Source: Pirellula sp. (GTDB taxonomy: Bacteria; Planctomycetota; Planctomycetia; Pirellulales; Pirellulaceae). From it: a stretch of DNA of 39,928 bases. Below, in pieces: positions 16,697 through 24,941 of this stretch. A program made the translations under genes and the position numbers. Within the stretch, counting starts at the first letter, position 1. Each line of letters opens with the position of its first letter. The notes beneath the pieces are model-generated. The model was given only the letters and a program-made list of their open reading frames with translations, was not told where the DNA came from and searched no databases. The stretch is from assembly GCA_021300015.1 (NCBI GenBank), contig JAJTFB010000019.1:1-39928 (forward strand), given 5' to 3'.

Positions 16697-18667
16697 CTAC
16701 TTGCCGCCGCGAAGCGAATCGAAGTACTCTCGGAGTTGATCTCGCTGGGCCTTGGGCAATTCGATGTTTTCGATCGCATCGGGAGCATCGGGCTTGGCGG
16801 ATTTGATCGCTTCTCGAACCTCTTCACGGGTTAAACCTTTGCGATTCTTGCCGCCGACTTTTTGGCCGGGCAACATCTCCCCCTTTCGCATCTTGTCGCG
16901 AACTTGAGCGTCGTACTCTTTGAACCCCGCTTGCTTCTCGTCTCGATCGCCTGCTCCTCTCCCTTCGCCCTCACCCTGGCCTGGTTGCTCGTCCTGGTTT
17001 TCCCCTTTTCCTTTTCCTTTAGCTTGGTTTTTTCCGGTGGCTCTCGATTGCCGTTTGTCGGCTGGGTCTTTACCCTCCTGGCTGGAGTCTTGGCTTTCGG
17101 ACATTTCGCCATCGCCTTCTTGACCGTCACCTTCTGGACCGTCACCCTCTTGACTATCCCCCTCTTGATTGGCGGATTCCCCTTGACCGTCTTGCTGCTG
17201 ATCTCCCTTTTGGCCCGCTTGTTTTCCAGATTGATTGCCGGCTTGTTGGCCTTGTTTGGAAGATTTATTTGAGGATTTGCTGGAGGATTTGCTCGACTTG
17301 TTTCCCTCTTTGCCCCCTGGGTTTTGGCATTCTTTGCATCCTTGGCCGTCGCACTCTTCGCACTTGCTCGACTGCTTGGCATCTTCGATTTCCTCGATCA
17401 TTTTCTCGAGCTCTTTAGCGGCTTGCTGATCCTCGGAGAGTTCTTCGAGTTGCTTTTGAATGTCCTGTATGGCCTCTTGGCTTGCGTTTTTATCCCCGGA
17501 CTTCATGGACTTTTGGGCTTTTTCCAGTTGATCTTGAAGCTTCTCCATCGCTCGGTTCATGCGCTCGCCCTCTTGGAGCTTTTCGAGTTTCTTCCGAAGC
17601 GAGGCGGTCTTTTCTACGTCGCCTTTGCTCTGGGCAGTGTTGAGTTCGTTTTTGGCTTCTTGGATGAGCCCTTCGCGTTTTTGGCGGGCTTTTTCGAGGG
17701 AGTCTTTCATCTGCTCGAATTGCTTTTGGAGTCGATCGGTCTGCTCGGGCTCTAGCTTGCCGGATTGAAGGGCTTGGGCCAGCTTATCCATTTCGTTCTT
17801 GGCTTCTTCGAAATCTCCCTCTTGGAGGGCATTGGCCAAATTCTCGGCGGGTCCTTGATCGAGGTCCTTTAGGTTCGAGAACGCTTCTTTCATCTGCTTG
17901 GAATCTCCGAGAGACTCCTTTTTCTGAGCCATTTCTTTCTTGATTTCGTTCAGGTCGGCGATCGCTTCTTTGGCTCCGAGGTCTGGCTTGTTTTGAAGTT
18001 TTTTGAGCTGTTCCTCGACCCGCTTGTACTCGTCAATCGCTTCGAGATCTCCTTTGTCTTCGGCTTCTTGTAGCTTCTTCTGAACCGACTTGAGGATCGG
18101 TTCGGTTGCGTTCTTGACGTTGGTAGCTTGTTTGGCTGCGGAATTGGCTAAGACTTGGATCGCACTCGGCTGGGCATCGGGAACCCAAAGCAAGGCGATG
18201 CAGGCTGCAAGAGGTAGGAGAATCCAAGCCCATTGTGGTGCAGGACGAACTGGAAAGTGATCGCGCAGGTCGATGCGGTCGACTTGCTTTTGCGCGTCCT
18301 GAATCAACGCTTGGCCTGCTGGCGATTGCCTTTCCGCGTCGGCGATCGCAAGGGCGCTCGAGCATCGTTCTCGCAAGTGGTATCGCTGATCGATCTCCAC
18401 TGCGGCTTGGAGTCTCGAGGGCTTACGGATCCATGCAATCCAGGTCGCAACGACCAGAGCAGCAACAAGCGAGCCGATCGACCATCCCCAGGTCCATCGC
18501 TCAGGGCCCACTTCGGGGCTCCATTCGATGTGCCAAATCTTTGGGATCAGCAGTCCTACGAAGCAAATGGAGAAACAGGCCAGAAGGGCCCAATTGAGCC
18601 AATAGAGCCAGGAGTGGAAGAACAAACGACGCAGTGCCCGGAGGACTTGTTTTTGTAGAACTTCCAT
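16697..18667 (-). CDS. Three-TM coiled-coil membrane protein with zinc-knuckle-like motif
   Basis: A 656-residue protein with membrane segments near residues 19-41, 60-80 and 146-162. A long, highly charged helical region (about 180-430, rich in Lys/Glu/Gln with heptad-like spacing) is probably coiled coil. At about 430-441 lies CEECDGQGCKEC, a CxxC-x4-CxxC arrangement that could bind zinc, as in DnaJ-type knuckles. A Ser/Lys/Gln/Gly-rich low-complexity stretch follows, with four (Q/P)EGD(G/S) pentapeptides, then a conserved-looking C-terminus (about 575-656) with GGKNRKGLTREEVREAIK. It lies 9 bp downstream of the vWA gene and is surely cotranscribed. Its layout parallels the protein at 1-2354. 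No enzymatic function is visible; a scaffold partner of the vWA protein is the natural inference. Confidence 0.88.
   Translation of the reverse strand: MEVLQKQVLRALRRLFFHSWLYWLNWALLACFSICFVGLLIPKIWHIEWSPEVGPERWTWGWSIGSLVAALVVATWIAWIRKPSRLQAAVEIDQRYHLRERCSSALAIADAERQSPAGQALIQDAQKQVDRIDLRDHFPVRPAPQWAWILLPLAACIALLWVPDAQPSAIQVLANSAAKQATNVKNATEPILKSVQKKLQEAEDKGDLEAIDEYKRVEEQLKKLQNKPDLGAKEAIADLNEIKKEMAQKKESLGDSKQMKEAFSNLKDLDQGPAENLANALQEGDFEEAKNEMDKLAQALQSGKLEPEQTDRLQKQFEQMKDSLEKARQKREGLIQEAKNELNTAQSKGDVEKTASLRKKLEKLQEGERMNRAMEKLQDQLEKAQKSMKSGDKNASQEAIQDIQKQLEELSEDQQAAKELEKMIEEIEDAKQSSKCEECDGQGCKECQNPGGKEGNKSSKSSSKSSNKSSKQGQQAGNQSGKQAGQKGDQQQDGQGESANQEGDSQEGDGPEGDGQEGDGEMSESQDSSQEGKDPADKRQSRATGKNQAKGKGKGENQDEQPGQGEGEGRGAGDRDEKQAGFKEYDAQVRDKMRKGEMLPGQKVGGKNRKGLTREEVREAIKSAKPDAPDAIENIELPKAQRDQLREYFDSLRGGK
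17108..17167 (-). repeat. 15-bp tandem repeat encoding (Q/P)EGD(G/S)
   Basis: Four head-to-tail 15-bp units encode, in gene order, QEGDS, QEGDG, PEGDG and QEGDG, followed by GEMSES-like sequence. Synonymous differences between units show they are older than the left-edge DKTGS array. The unit length equals that of the DKTGS array in the similarly built protein at 1-2354. Confidence 0.9.
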
Positions 18668-18676
18668 CTGGATCGA

Positions 18677-20836
18677 TCAAACCTTTTTGATGGGGCGTTT
18701 TGGAGCGGGAGGCTTGAGCATTTTTGCCTTGTCATCCTCGGGCATCGGGGGCGTCGGTGGAGGAGGAGGCGGATTGCGATTGTTGTTGCGAGCTGGCGGA
18801 TTCAGATCGGTCGTCGACTCGACCCATTCCCAACTGATGGGGTTGTCGAGCTCTCGGCCTGCGAGGATTCCCCAAGGGGTTCCTGTATGTTTTTCGACGA
18901 CGCTCTGAAGGAGATCTTTGGCCAGCTTGGCCTCTTTCTCCAGTTTGCTATCGACGGTGACTTTGTCGCTGGGCTGAAGGTTCCATGTGTTGCTCTCGGG
19001 TTTGGTAAAGACCATGCCTCGCTTGGCCTTGGCGAGCATCGCGTTGTAGGACTCGGTTCGAATTTTAGCGGCCAACGCAGTGCCGTAGGAAAGTTCAAAG
19101 CTTGCGAGCCAACGAGGGGAGTTCTCTTTGCCTCGGGACTTTTCTCCTTCGGCAAGGATCGAACTCATTTCTGCCAATTCCGGGTAGAGACGAGCCGATT
19201 CGAGTTGGGCGTCGGTCAGCTCCTTGGTGAACGTGGCCTCATCGCGTTTGATGAAGACCATCTTTGGCTTCGAGAGCGTCCCTACACGGGACAATTGGGC
19301 AGCGTTTAGGAGGGCATATCGAAGCGGGCTTTTCTTGACGCGGGCCATGTACTCGGCTTCGGACAGGTAGTCGGGGCGATATCGGTCCATGATTTCCGGG
19401 TCGAAAAAATACGACATCTGCGAGGCAAAAGCCTCGGTGTCCTTGCGCTCAACCTTGGCGTTGAGTTTGCGATTCGGATGGATCGAAAAGTAAATGCCGC
19501 CGGTCTCGTAACAAAGCTTGGATAACGCATAGGGACCAAAGCCAGAATCCAAAACGGGCTCTTCCATGTAGCTGTCTTGGTATCCGAGTTTGACGCGCTC
19601 TGGGTAGAGGGTTTCCGGCCCCTGGTCGACCTCGGCCCAATCTTCGACCTGTGCATAAGCAGGATCGAATTCAACGAATTTGATGAAGGTTTTGTCTCGC
19701 CCAAACGGGGCCGGGACCCCGAGCACATAGCAGGGGATGGTCTGGAAACGGCAGGCTTTGATGGTCTCTTCGGCCAGGGCCAGATCATCGCCTCGCTCGT
19801 CGGTTACTACCAAAAGCATGACGTTTCGAGCGGGGTTGTTCCCTTTGGCCACACGGAAGGATTTGAACTTATCGACGGCGGTTTTGATGGCTTGAAAGAC
19901 CATCTCGTCGCCCCCCTCGTTGCCGATTTTTCCAATCGCTTCACGGATTTCCGACAGTTCCGCCGTCGGCTGCTTGGTCAGGATCTCGACCTGGCTTCCA
20001 AAGGAAAGGATCGAGGTCAAGAGCGGTGGGACTTCGGCTGCACCCTCCCGCTTTTCCTTTTCGGCCCGCTTTTCCTTTTCGGCTTGGACGATCCCAAGTT
20101 GCTCGTAGATCCGATCGAACCGATCGCTGATCTCCTGCCGACGCTTGACCATCGAAATGCTGCTGTCGAAAACCCAGACGACCAAGGTTGGACGCTCTTC
20201 GAGCGATTGAAGGATTTCATAAGTCACCCGGTCGACAGCCCCGTCGGTTCCGGTGGTTCCAACACCGGTCATCCCACGGACCGAAGTGGGGGATTCGGTC
20301 AACCCTACGGCTTTCTCGACCGTGAAGGTTACATTCACATCGCCGTCGGGGATCGTCACATCGAGATCGACGGCTTCGACGGCCGAGACGTCCGCGACGA
20401 TCGGAGCGCTCGAGAGCGCCATGTCGACCGAACCGATCGAATCGGCCCCAAATTCATCCGACGGAGTGTCTGAATAAGCGATATCGGTCACGACATCCAA
20501 CGGGGCGAGTTCCTCGCTGAGCGGTTCGGAATTGATCAAGACCGACAGCAGTTGGGGTTGGGTGGCAATCGTGATTGAGGCAAGCCCGACAACAACCAGA
20601 ACGTGAACCGCCACACTCGCTAGGAACGCCATCGAATCGCCATCAAACCAGGAGCCCGCCTCCTCGAGTTCTTCGACTTCGAGATCTTCGTCGTCCTCGG
20701 AATCGCCAAAATCGTCTTGGTCAGCAGGATCGAACTCGTTGAGCGACAGAGCATCGTCTGGCATCGATCTCAAGCCGAGTTCCTCCGCAGATTCGGGGAT
20801 TGGGTCTTGGGTGCGTTGGCGAAGTCGTTTGAGCAT
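18677..20836 (-). CDS. vWA-domain membrane protein
   Basis: I start at ATG 20836 because GAGG lies 5 nt upstream; a GTG two codons earlier overlaps that site. The 719-residue product has a very acidic N-terminal cytoplasmic region (about 35-60), one membrane segment (70-91, FLASVAVHVLVVVGLASITIA), a linker rich in Asp/Val/Thr, and a von Willebrand factor A domain beginning about residue 216 (TLVVWVFDSSISM). Its MIDAS motif DxSxS is intact (DSSIS, 224-228) and MLLVVTDERGDD supplies a further MIDAS-region aspartate, so it should bind a divalent metal and a protein partner. The last 30 residues are Pro-rich. The coiled-coil membrane protein follows after 9 bp. Such vWA plus scaffold pairs are common in planctomycetes; their function is not established. 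Confidence 0.9.
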   Translation of the reverse strand: MLKRLRQRTQDPIPESAEELGLRSMPDDALSLNEFDPADQDDFGDSEDDEDLEVEELEEAGSWFDGDSMAFLASVAVHVLVVVGLASITIATQPQLLSVLINSEPLSEELAPLDVVTDIAYSDTPSDEFGADSIGSVDMALSSAPIVADVSAVEAVDLDVTIPDGDVNVTFTVEKAVGLTESPTSVRGMTGVGTTGTDGAVDRVTYEILQSLEERPTLVVWVFDSSISMVKRRQEISDRFDRIYEQLGIVQAEKEKRAEKEKREGAAEVPPLLTSILSFGSQVEILTKQPTAELSEIREAIGKIGNEGGDEMVFQAIKTAVDKFKSFRVAKGNNPARNVMLLVVTDERGDDLALAEETIKACRFQTIPCYVLGVPAPFGRDKTFIKFVEFDPAYAQVEDWAEVDQGPETLYPERVKLGYQDSYMEEPVLDSGFGPYALSKLCYETGGIYFSIHPNRKLNAKVERKDTEAFASQMSYFFDPEIMDRYRPDYLSEAEYMARVKKSPLRYALLNAAQLSRVGTLSKPKMVFIKRDEATFTKELTDAQLESARLYPELAEMSSILAEGEKSRGKENSPRWLASFELSYGTALAAKIRTESYNAMLAKAKRGMVFTKPESNTWNLQPSDKVTVDSKLEKEAKLAKDLLQSVVEKHTGTPWGILAGRELDNPISWEWVESTTDLNPPARNNNRNPPPPPPTPPMPEDDKAKMLKPPAPKRPIKKV

Positions 20837-21282
20837 TCTCACCTCACTCTGCGATTTTATACTCTGCGGTTTTATTTCGCAGTTGGTTTTCCGCGCTGGT
20901 CCTGGATCGTCGATCGATCCTGATTATTCTCGGAGCAATCCACTCCGATTTCAACAGGAATAGCAGTCAAAACGCGTGCCAGAGACACAAGAATCCGGAA
21001 AAATCCCAACTATTTCCAGTGTGCTCAGATCGCCGGTGTCCTTGATGCAAGATCGCATCGATCTGAGTTCTTTCGATTCATTCCGCCTCATCCGGCCAGC
21101 GATGGTCAGAGTGCGGCTTTAGGGAAACCATCGTTTAACCCCTGTTCAAACGGTGAAGATTCGATGAAAACTAGGTCTCTTCTAGGACTTGAAGGCACCA
21201 AGACGGGCCTTTGATCATCCAAGCCGAGTCTGGGGTTAGGTCATCCGAATTTATATTTTCTTGATTCCGAAGAGGGACCGTT
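20837..21282. other. Divergent intergenic region
   Basis: About 445 bp separate the vWA gene (minus) from the DUF1559 gene (plus). Next to the vWA gene is the 15-bp duplication at 20846-20875. Between 20880 and 21240 I find only short imperfect inverted repeats, such as TCGGAG/CTCCGA near 20930, and no convincing gene or promoter. GAGGGA about 6 nt before ATG 21283 is the ribosome site of the DUF1559 gene. Confidence 0.45.
20846..20875 (-). repeat. 15-bp duplication just upstream of the vWA gene
   Basis: On the minus strand two adjacent 15-bp units, ATAAAACCGCAGAGT and ATAAAATCGCAGAGT, differ at one base and end about 10 nt before the ATG at 20836. The second unit creates TATAAAATC across the junction, which resembles a -10 box but lies very close to the start codon. 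It may be a leader element or a slippage scar. Confidence 0.7.
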
Positions 21283-22422
21283 ATGTTATTGCACAGCAGG
21301 CGTCAAGGACGCCGTGGATTTACGCTCGTGGAGTTGCTCGTGGTCATCGCCATCATCGGCGTTTTGGTCGGCTTGTTGCTGCCGGCCGTTCAGGCCGCGC
21401 GCGAAGCGGCCCGACGGATGAGTTGCAGCAACAACATGCGACAGGTTTGTTTGGCCATCGCCAACTTCGAATCGGCCAGAAAGAAGCTGCCCCCTTCGAG
21501 CATCAACCTCAGTGGGACAGGGACCGCCAGCAGCGTCGTTCAAACCCAACTGATCGAATTCCGCAAAGAGGGTTTCGACGGGACCCAAAATGGTCATTAC
21601 GCCAACCAGTGTTTTTTGACGATCATCCTCCCATTCATGGAAGCGACCAACGTCATCAACGCCCAGACGGCAGGTGCTCCGGGCGGATACAGCGTAAAAC
21701 TCGATTGGTGGCACCCTCAGAACCGAGCCGCAGCTTCCTCGCCGATCGCTACGTACTTGTGCCCGTCATCCCCGGGTGAAAAATTTCTCGATACGGCACG
21801 ACTCGGTTCGGGCGATCGGACAAGGTTCGCCGGGTCGACCGGAGATTGGCGTCCAGCGGTTACCGACTACATGGCCGTCAATCGTGGGAACTGGAACGGA
21901 TCTGGAAGTGTTTGGAACATTCTGACCCAAAACAATCCGCCTTACCCAAGTGATTTTGGAGTCCGTGGGGGGATGGCGACCAACGAGTTTACCAAGCTCG
22001 CGGCGATCACCGATGGGTTGAGCAATACGCTGACGATTTCTGAGGCCGCCGCGCGACCGGCGCGTTGGAGCAACAACGCCAGGATCGAAGAGTACGCGGG
22101 TGGGACGAATCCCTACATGAACGGTCCTTGGGCCCACCAAGGGAACGATATTGCCGTCGATGGTTCTTGGTTTAACTCGGGGGCGACTCCCCCTCAGTTC
22201 GCCAACATCACTTCCGTTACAGCGGCCGCCGCCCCAAACCGATGCAGCTTGAATTGCACCAACCAAGGGGAAATCTATTCGTTCCATTCCGGGGGGGCCC
22301 ACGGTGGACTCGGGGATGCTTCGGTTCAATTCCTAAGCCGATCGATCGACCTGCGGATTCTGATGCTCATCTCGGCCCGGGGGGATGGCGCTGTGGTCGA
22401 CGCCGCAGCATTCAATCAGTAG
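21283..22422 (+). CDS. DUF1559 prepilin-like protein
   Basis: A 379-residue planctomycete-type pseudopilin. The N-terminus is a type IV prepilin leader (RRGFTLVELLVVIAIIGVLVGLLLPAVQAAREAARR): cleavage and methylation would occur between Gly and Phe, and the hydrophobic helix anchors it. The DUF1559 domain follows (CSNNMRQVCLAIANFES; later LSNTLTISEAAARP). Near the C-terminus the usual H-X9-DG motif appears as SFHSGGAHGGLGDASV, with Asp-Ala in place of Asp-Gly. The start is supported by GAGGGA upstream. The 3' end overlaps the convergent fliO gene by 11 bp, and its terminator lies inside fliO. Exported; probably a fibre or secretion-related protein, exact role unknown. Confidence 0.95.
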   Translation: MLLHSRRQGRRGFTLVELLVVIAIIGVLVGLLLPAVQAAREAARRMSCSNNMRQVCLAIANFESARKKLPPSSINLSGTGTASSVVQTQLIEFRKEGFDGTQNGHYANQCFLTIILPFMEATNVINAQTAGAPGGYSVKLDWWHPQNRAAASSPIATYLCPSSPGEKFLDTARLGSGDRTRFAGSTGDWRPAVTDYMAVNRGNWNGSGSVWNILTQNNPPYPSDFGVRGGMATNEFTKLAAITDGLSNTLTISEAAARPARWSNNARIEEYAGGTNPYMNGPWAHQGNDIAVDGSWFNSGATPPQFANITSVTAAAAPNRCSLNCTNQGEIYSFHSGGAHGGLGDASVQFLSRSIDLRILMLISARGDGAVVDAAAFNQ

Positions 22423-23062
22423 CCGATCGCTGTTGATTCCAAATTGCTGGAAGAGAAAACGACGACAGAGCCGCATCGTTGCGATGCGGCTTTTCGCATA
22501 ATGCGATCATCCGATCGATCTCCAACGGATCGGTCTCCTCGGCGACCACGCGGGTCTCGCCAGACTGCTGACTGACGAGCAATAGCTTGCGTCCAAATCG
22601 CATCAGGACCCATTGCTGCTTGGGACTCCATTGGGCCGTACCGATCACCTCGAGGACCTCCGAGGGCAGTTTTTTCTTGGACGATTCGGGCAAGATACGG
22701 CGCAGCAGGAATACCAATCCAAAGAAAAGACACACCACCATACCGAGCGAACTGAGAGTCCCAAAAACTCCTTGCGTCGAACTGCGTTGCACCTCCGGCG
22801 ATCGGGCTCCCTGTGTCGATTCGATTCCTTTCGGTGCCGTCGAGGGCTTTGGAAGGGGTAACTTGGCAACCCCAGGGGCAAGAGCCAAAGAGTCCGAGGA
22901 GCGAGTCTCAAAAACCCGGGCCGGCGATTGGGCTTGAGAAAACCCATTCTCCGGGGTACTCAGTCCGAGCCCGATGCCAACGACAGCCGTGACGGCGATT
23001 CGAGAGAGAATGGCCCCAAAGGTGGTGTTTCGAAAGGATGCTTGGAGGCGTTCAACAGTCAT
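22412..23062 (-). CDS. fliO: Flagellar biosynthesis protein FliO
   Basis: FliO helps assemble the FliP/FliQ/FliR core of the flagellar export gate. ATG 23062 shares ATGA with the fliN stop, giving 216 residues. The N-terminus has one hydrophobic segment (ILSRIAVTAVVGIGLGL, probably a signal or membrane anchor), then a Ser/Pro-rich linker, a second membrane helix (LSSLGMVVCLFFGLVFLLRR) and the FliO cytoplasmic domain (LEVIGTAQWSPKQQWVLMRFG, RKLLLVSQQSGETRVV). A longer in-frame start at 23125 would overlap fliN by 67 bp and is less likely. The 3' end carries a terminator acting on the opposite strand and overlaps the DUF1559 gene by 11 bp. Confidence 0.85.
   Translation of the reverse strand: MTVERLQASFRNTTFGAILSRIAVTAVVGIGLGLSTPENGFSQAQSPARVFETRSSDSLALAPGVAKLPLPKPSTAPKGIESTQGARSPEVQRSSTQGVFGTLSSLGMVVCLFFGLVFLLRRILPESSKKKLPSEVLEVIGTAQWSPKQQWVLMRFGRKLLLVSQQSGETRVVAEETDPLEIDRMIALCEKPHRNDAALSSFSLPAIWNQQRSATD
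22470..22494 (+). terminator. Intrinsic terminator of the DUF1559 gene, inside fliO
   Basis: A perfect 9-bp stem (GCCGCATCG at 22470-22478, CGATGCGGC at 22482-22490) with a TTG loop is followed by TTTT. It sits 48 bp after the DUF1559 stop and is a good Rho-independent terminator for plus-strand transcription. It lies inside the coding end of fliO; read on the minus strand it has no following T-run and should not stop fliO transcription. Confidence 0.8.
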
Positions 23063-23616
23063 GGTGTCGCGCTGGCCGGGCAGAGCAGTTCGACGACGCG
23101 GAAACATATCTGTCCGTCCAAGCATAGTATTTCACCTTTGGCCAATCGGCAATTGCCCGCGTAAAGATCGAACAACTGCTCTGCATGGGCGTCGAGAACG
23201 AGCAAAGCGTCTTCTGGGAGTTCGTAAAGAGACCGGAACGTAAGCTGAGTTCGCCCCAGTTCGATACGAAGTTCCTCGGTTTTAGCATCGGCCGCATCGG
23301 TTCGCAGCGAGCTGGAACCTGCAAGGTCCTTCTCGGCAGATCGGTGTGCATCGGAGGCCTGCGTGTTAGCTAGCAATTGAGGCTGCGTGGGGTAAGGCAG
23401 CATCGAGTTTTCGTTGGTCTTTTGGGTATCAAGGCATTCCGACCAGTCGGCAAGTCGATAGGGTTCGATTCCCGGATCCCTAAGGTTTGCGTTTGCCTGT
23501 TCCAAGGCGGCGACGGCCTCGAGGAGCATGCGCTCGGATTGAGCCATCGGCTCTTGGATTATAGGCTCGTGCCCTATTGGCTCGGGGGTCATTGGCTCGG
23601 GGGTCAATTCGGTCAT
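23059..23616 (-). CDS. fliN: Flagellar switch protein FliN
   Basis: A 185-residue protein whose last 80 residues are a SpoA/FliN domain (IELGRTQLTFRSLYELPED, LDLYAGNCRLAKGEI-like, then LDGQICFRVVELL), the part that forms the C-ring of the flagellar motor. The first 100 residues are low-complexity and include Pro-Glu-Pro repeats (TPEPMTPEPIGHEPIIQEP). The start ATG 23616 has AGGAG upstream. The stop shares ATGA with fliO, so the two are coupled, an order seen in fliM-fliN-fliO-fliP operons. No fliM or fliP is present here. It is divergent from the hypothetical gene at 23853. Confidence 0.85.
   Translation of the reverse strand: MTELTPEPMTPEPIGHEPIIQEPMAQSERMLLEAVAALEQANANLRDPGIEPYRLADWSECLDTQKTNENSMLPYPTQPQLLANTQASDAHRSAEKDLAGSSSLRTDAADAKTEELRIELGRTQLTFRSLYELPEDALLVLDAHAEQLFDLYAGNCRLAKGEILCLDGQICFRVVELLCPASATP
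23576..23605 (-). repeat. Exact 15-bp duplication in fliN
   Basis: ATTGGCTCGGGGGTC occurs twice in tandem (plus-strand orientation) within the Pro-Glu-Pro N-terminus of fliN; a third, diverged copy lies just before it. It encodes TPEPM/TPEPI-like pentapeptides. Exact identity suggests recent slippage. Confidence 0.85.
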
Positions 23617-23852
23617 CCGGAACTCTCCTGAGTTGGGTTTCCGCGTTGGATTTCTGGTCCATCGGATCGCAGCCCGATTGAGGGACCCTGGGGTTTCTCA
23701 AAAAACGAGAATGGAATCAAGTCGGATTCATCAAATTCGATCTCTCGCTGGGCTCTTTTTGGTAAGATCTGCACGTCGCGTGATTTGCAAGAAGCTATTG
23801 GTGGCAATTGCTCAGGCGTTCTACAGACAGGTCATGAAGAGGACGGTTTGCC

Positions 23853-24806
23853 GTGGAAGATCAGGACATTCAAGAAGGTCGGGTTTTCGTCGAGACGATG
23901 GTGGTGCTGCTTCGATCGGCTCCGACGATCGAGGAGATGCGGACGGTATTTGGCGAATTCACCATCAATCGGGCTAGAAAAGAAGGGATCGATACCTGGG
24001 AGCATTGCGGCCCGGCCCTGTTTTTGGAGTATCGACCGGAGTATTTTGGTCAATTCGTCGTCGATATCGTCGATCGTCCGTGGCCCGATGAAATGGACTT
24101 CGACAAGCCCGACACCGCCTTGCACAAAGCCTGGGTCGAGGGCTGCTTTGGAATCGAAACCTGTCCAGGAGCCCTAGAGCGAGCCATCGAGCACTCTTGG
24201 GTCTGGCCCGAGGGCCGCGAAGCGGTCAAGGAAGCGAAAGCCTTCCTGCGTGTGCGGACGACTTTCTCGCTCGATCGCGACGAGGAGTTCGAGGATGATG
24301 ACTGGATCCCTGACGATTACTTCGCCCCCGAAGAATTGATGGAAATGCACTCGGTGGTTTTGGCATTGCTCAAGCTACCGCAGGCGATTTGCTACTTCAA
24401 TCCCCAGGGTGAGGTCTTGCGAGACGAAGCTTCCTTCGATGAAGCCGACGAATTGTATTTCGAGAACGAGGTTCCCGCATTGGAACTTTGGAGCAATGTC
24501 CGATTGTTCCGGTTCGATGATCAATGGACCATGATGGACACTGTCGGAAACTCGCAAGTTCAAGTACCCGATTTCGAAGCGGTCTTCTTCACAGAGGCCT
24601 ATTCGCCAGCGGATGTCGAGCAGTTCCTTCGCATCGCAACGATGTACTTTTTGGAGGACGCCGAATTCGAAAGCCGCGAGGGGCTTAAGGACGAAAACGG
24701 GGTAAACTGGAAGTTATCGATCCATCTCGATAGCCTATGCGACCCACCCCGGCAAATCATCCGATTGACCCCCGAGGATCAACGCCAGTTGCCCGAAGGT
24801 CTTTAG
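23853..24806 (+). CDS. Hypothetical acidic protein, possibly DUF4261-like
   Basis: GTG 23853 follows GAAGAGGA at good spacing, giving a 317-residue, strongly acidic cytoplasmic protein without signal or membrane segments. The N-terminus has a compact alpha/beta domain (VFVETMVVLLRSAPTIEEMRTV); the middle contains an Asp/Glu-rich loop (DRDEEFEDDDWIPDDY), then LLKLPQAICYFNPQGEVLRD and a C-terminal alpha/beta region. The CYFNPQGEVL stretch resembles DUF4261-type proteins, but I hold that family call loosely. It is divergent from fliN and 135 bp upstream of the thioredoxin-like gene; no functional link is evident. Confidence 0.75.
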   Translation: MEDQDIQEGRVFVETMVVLLRSAPTIEEMRTVFGEFTINRARKEGIDTWEHCGPALFLEYRPEYFGQFVVDIVDRPWPDEMDFDKPDTALHKAWVEGCFGIETCPGALERAIEHSWVWPEGREAVKEAKAFLRVRTTFSLDRDEEFEDDDWIPDDYFAPEELMEMHSVVLALLKLPQAICYFNPQGEVLRDEASFDEADELYFENEVPALELWSNVRLFRFDDQWTMMDTVGNSQVQVPDFEAVFFTEAYSPADVEQFLRIATMYFLEDAEFESREGLKDENGVNWKLSIHLDSLCDPPRQIIRLTPEDQRQLPEGL

Positions 24807-24941
24807 ACGATTCGTCCCCTGTTTGCCGAAGGTAACGGGAAGCAAAAAAATGGTTATCGATCGAGTGGATCGAAGCAATGAACCGAAGTGCCCGATCCAC
24901 CGTTCAAGAGTCCTAGATACTAACATCCTTTAGGTGTGTCG

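Noticed and set aside
19577..20473. 298-codon open frame on the plus strand opposite the vWA gene
   Set aside because: Antisense to the vWA domain with intact MIDAS motif; no recognisable sequence.
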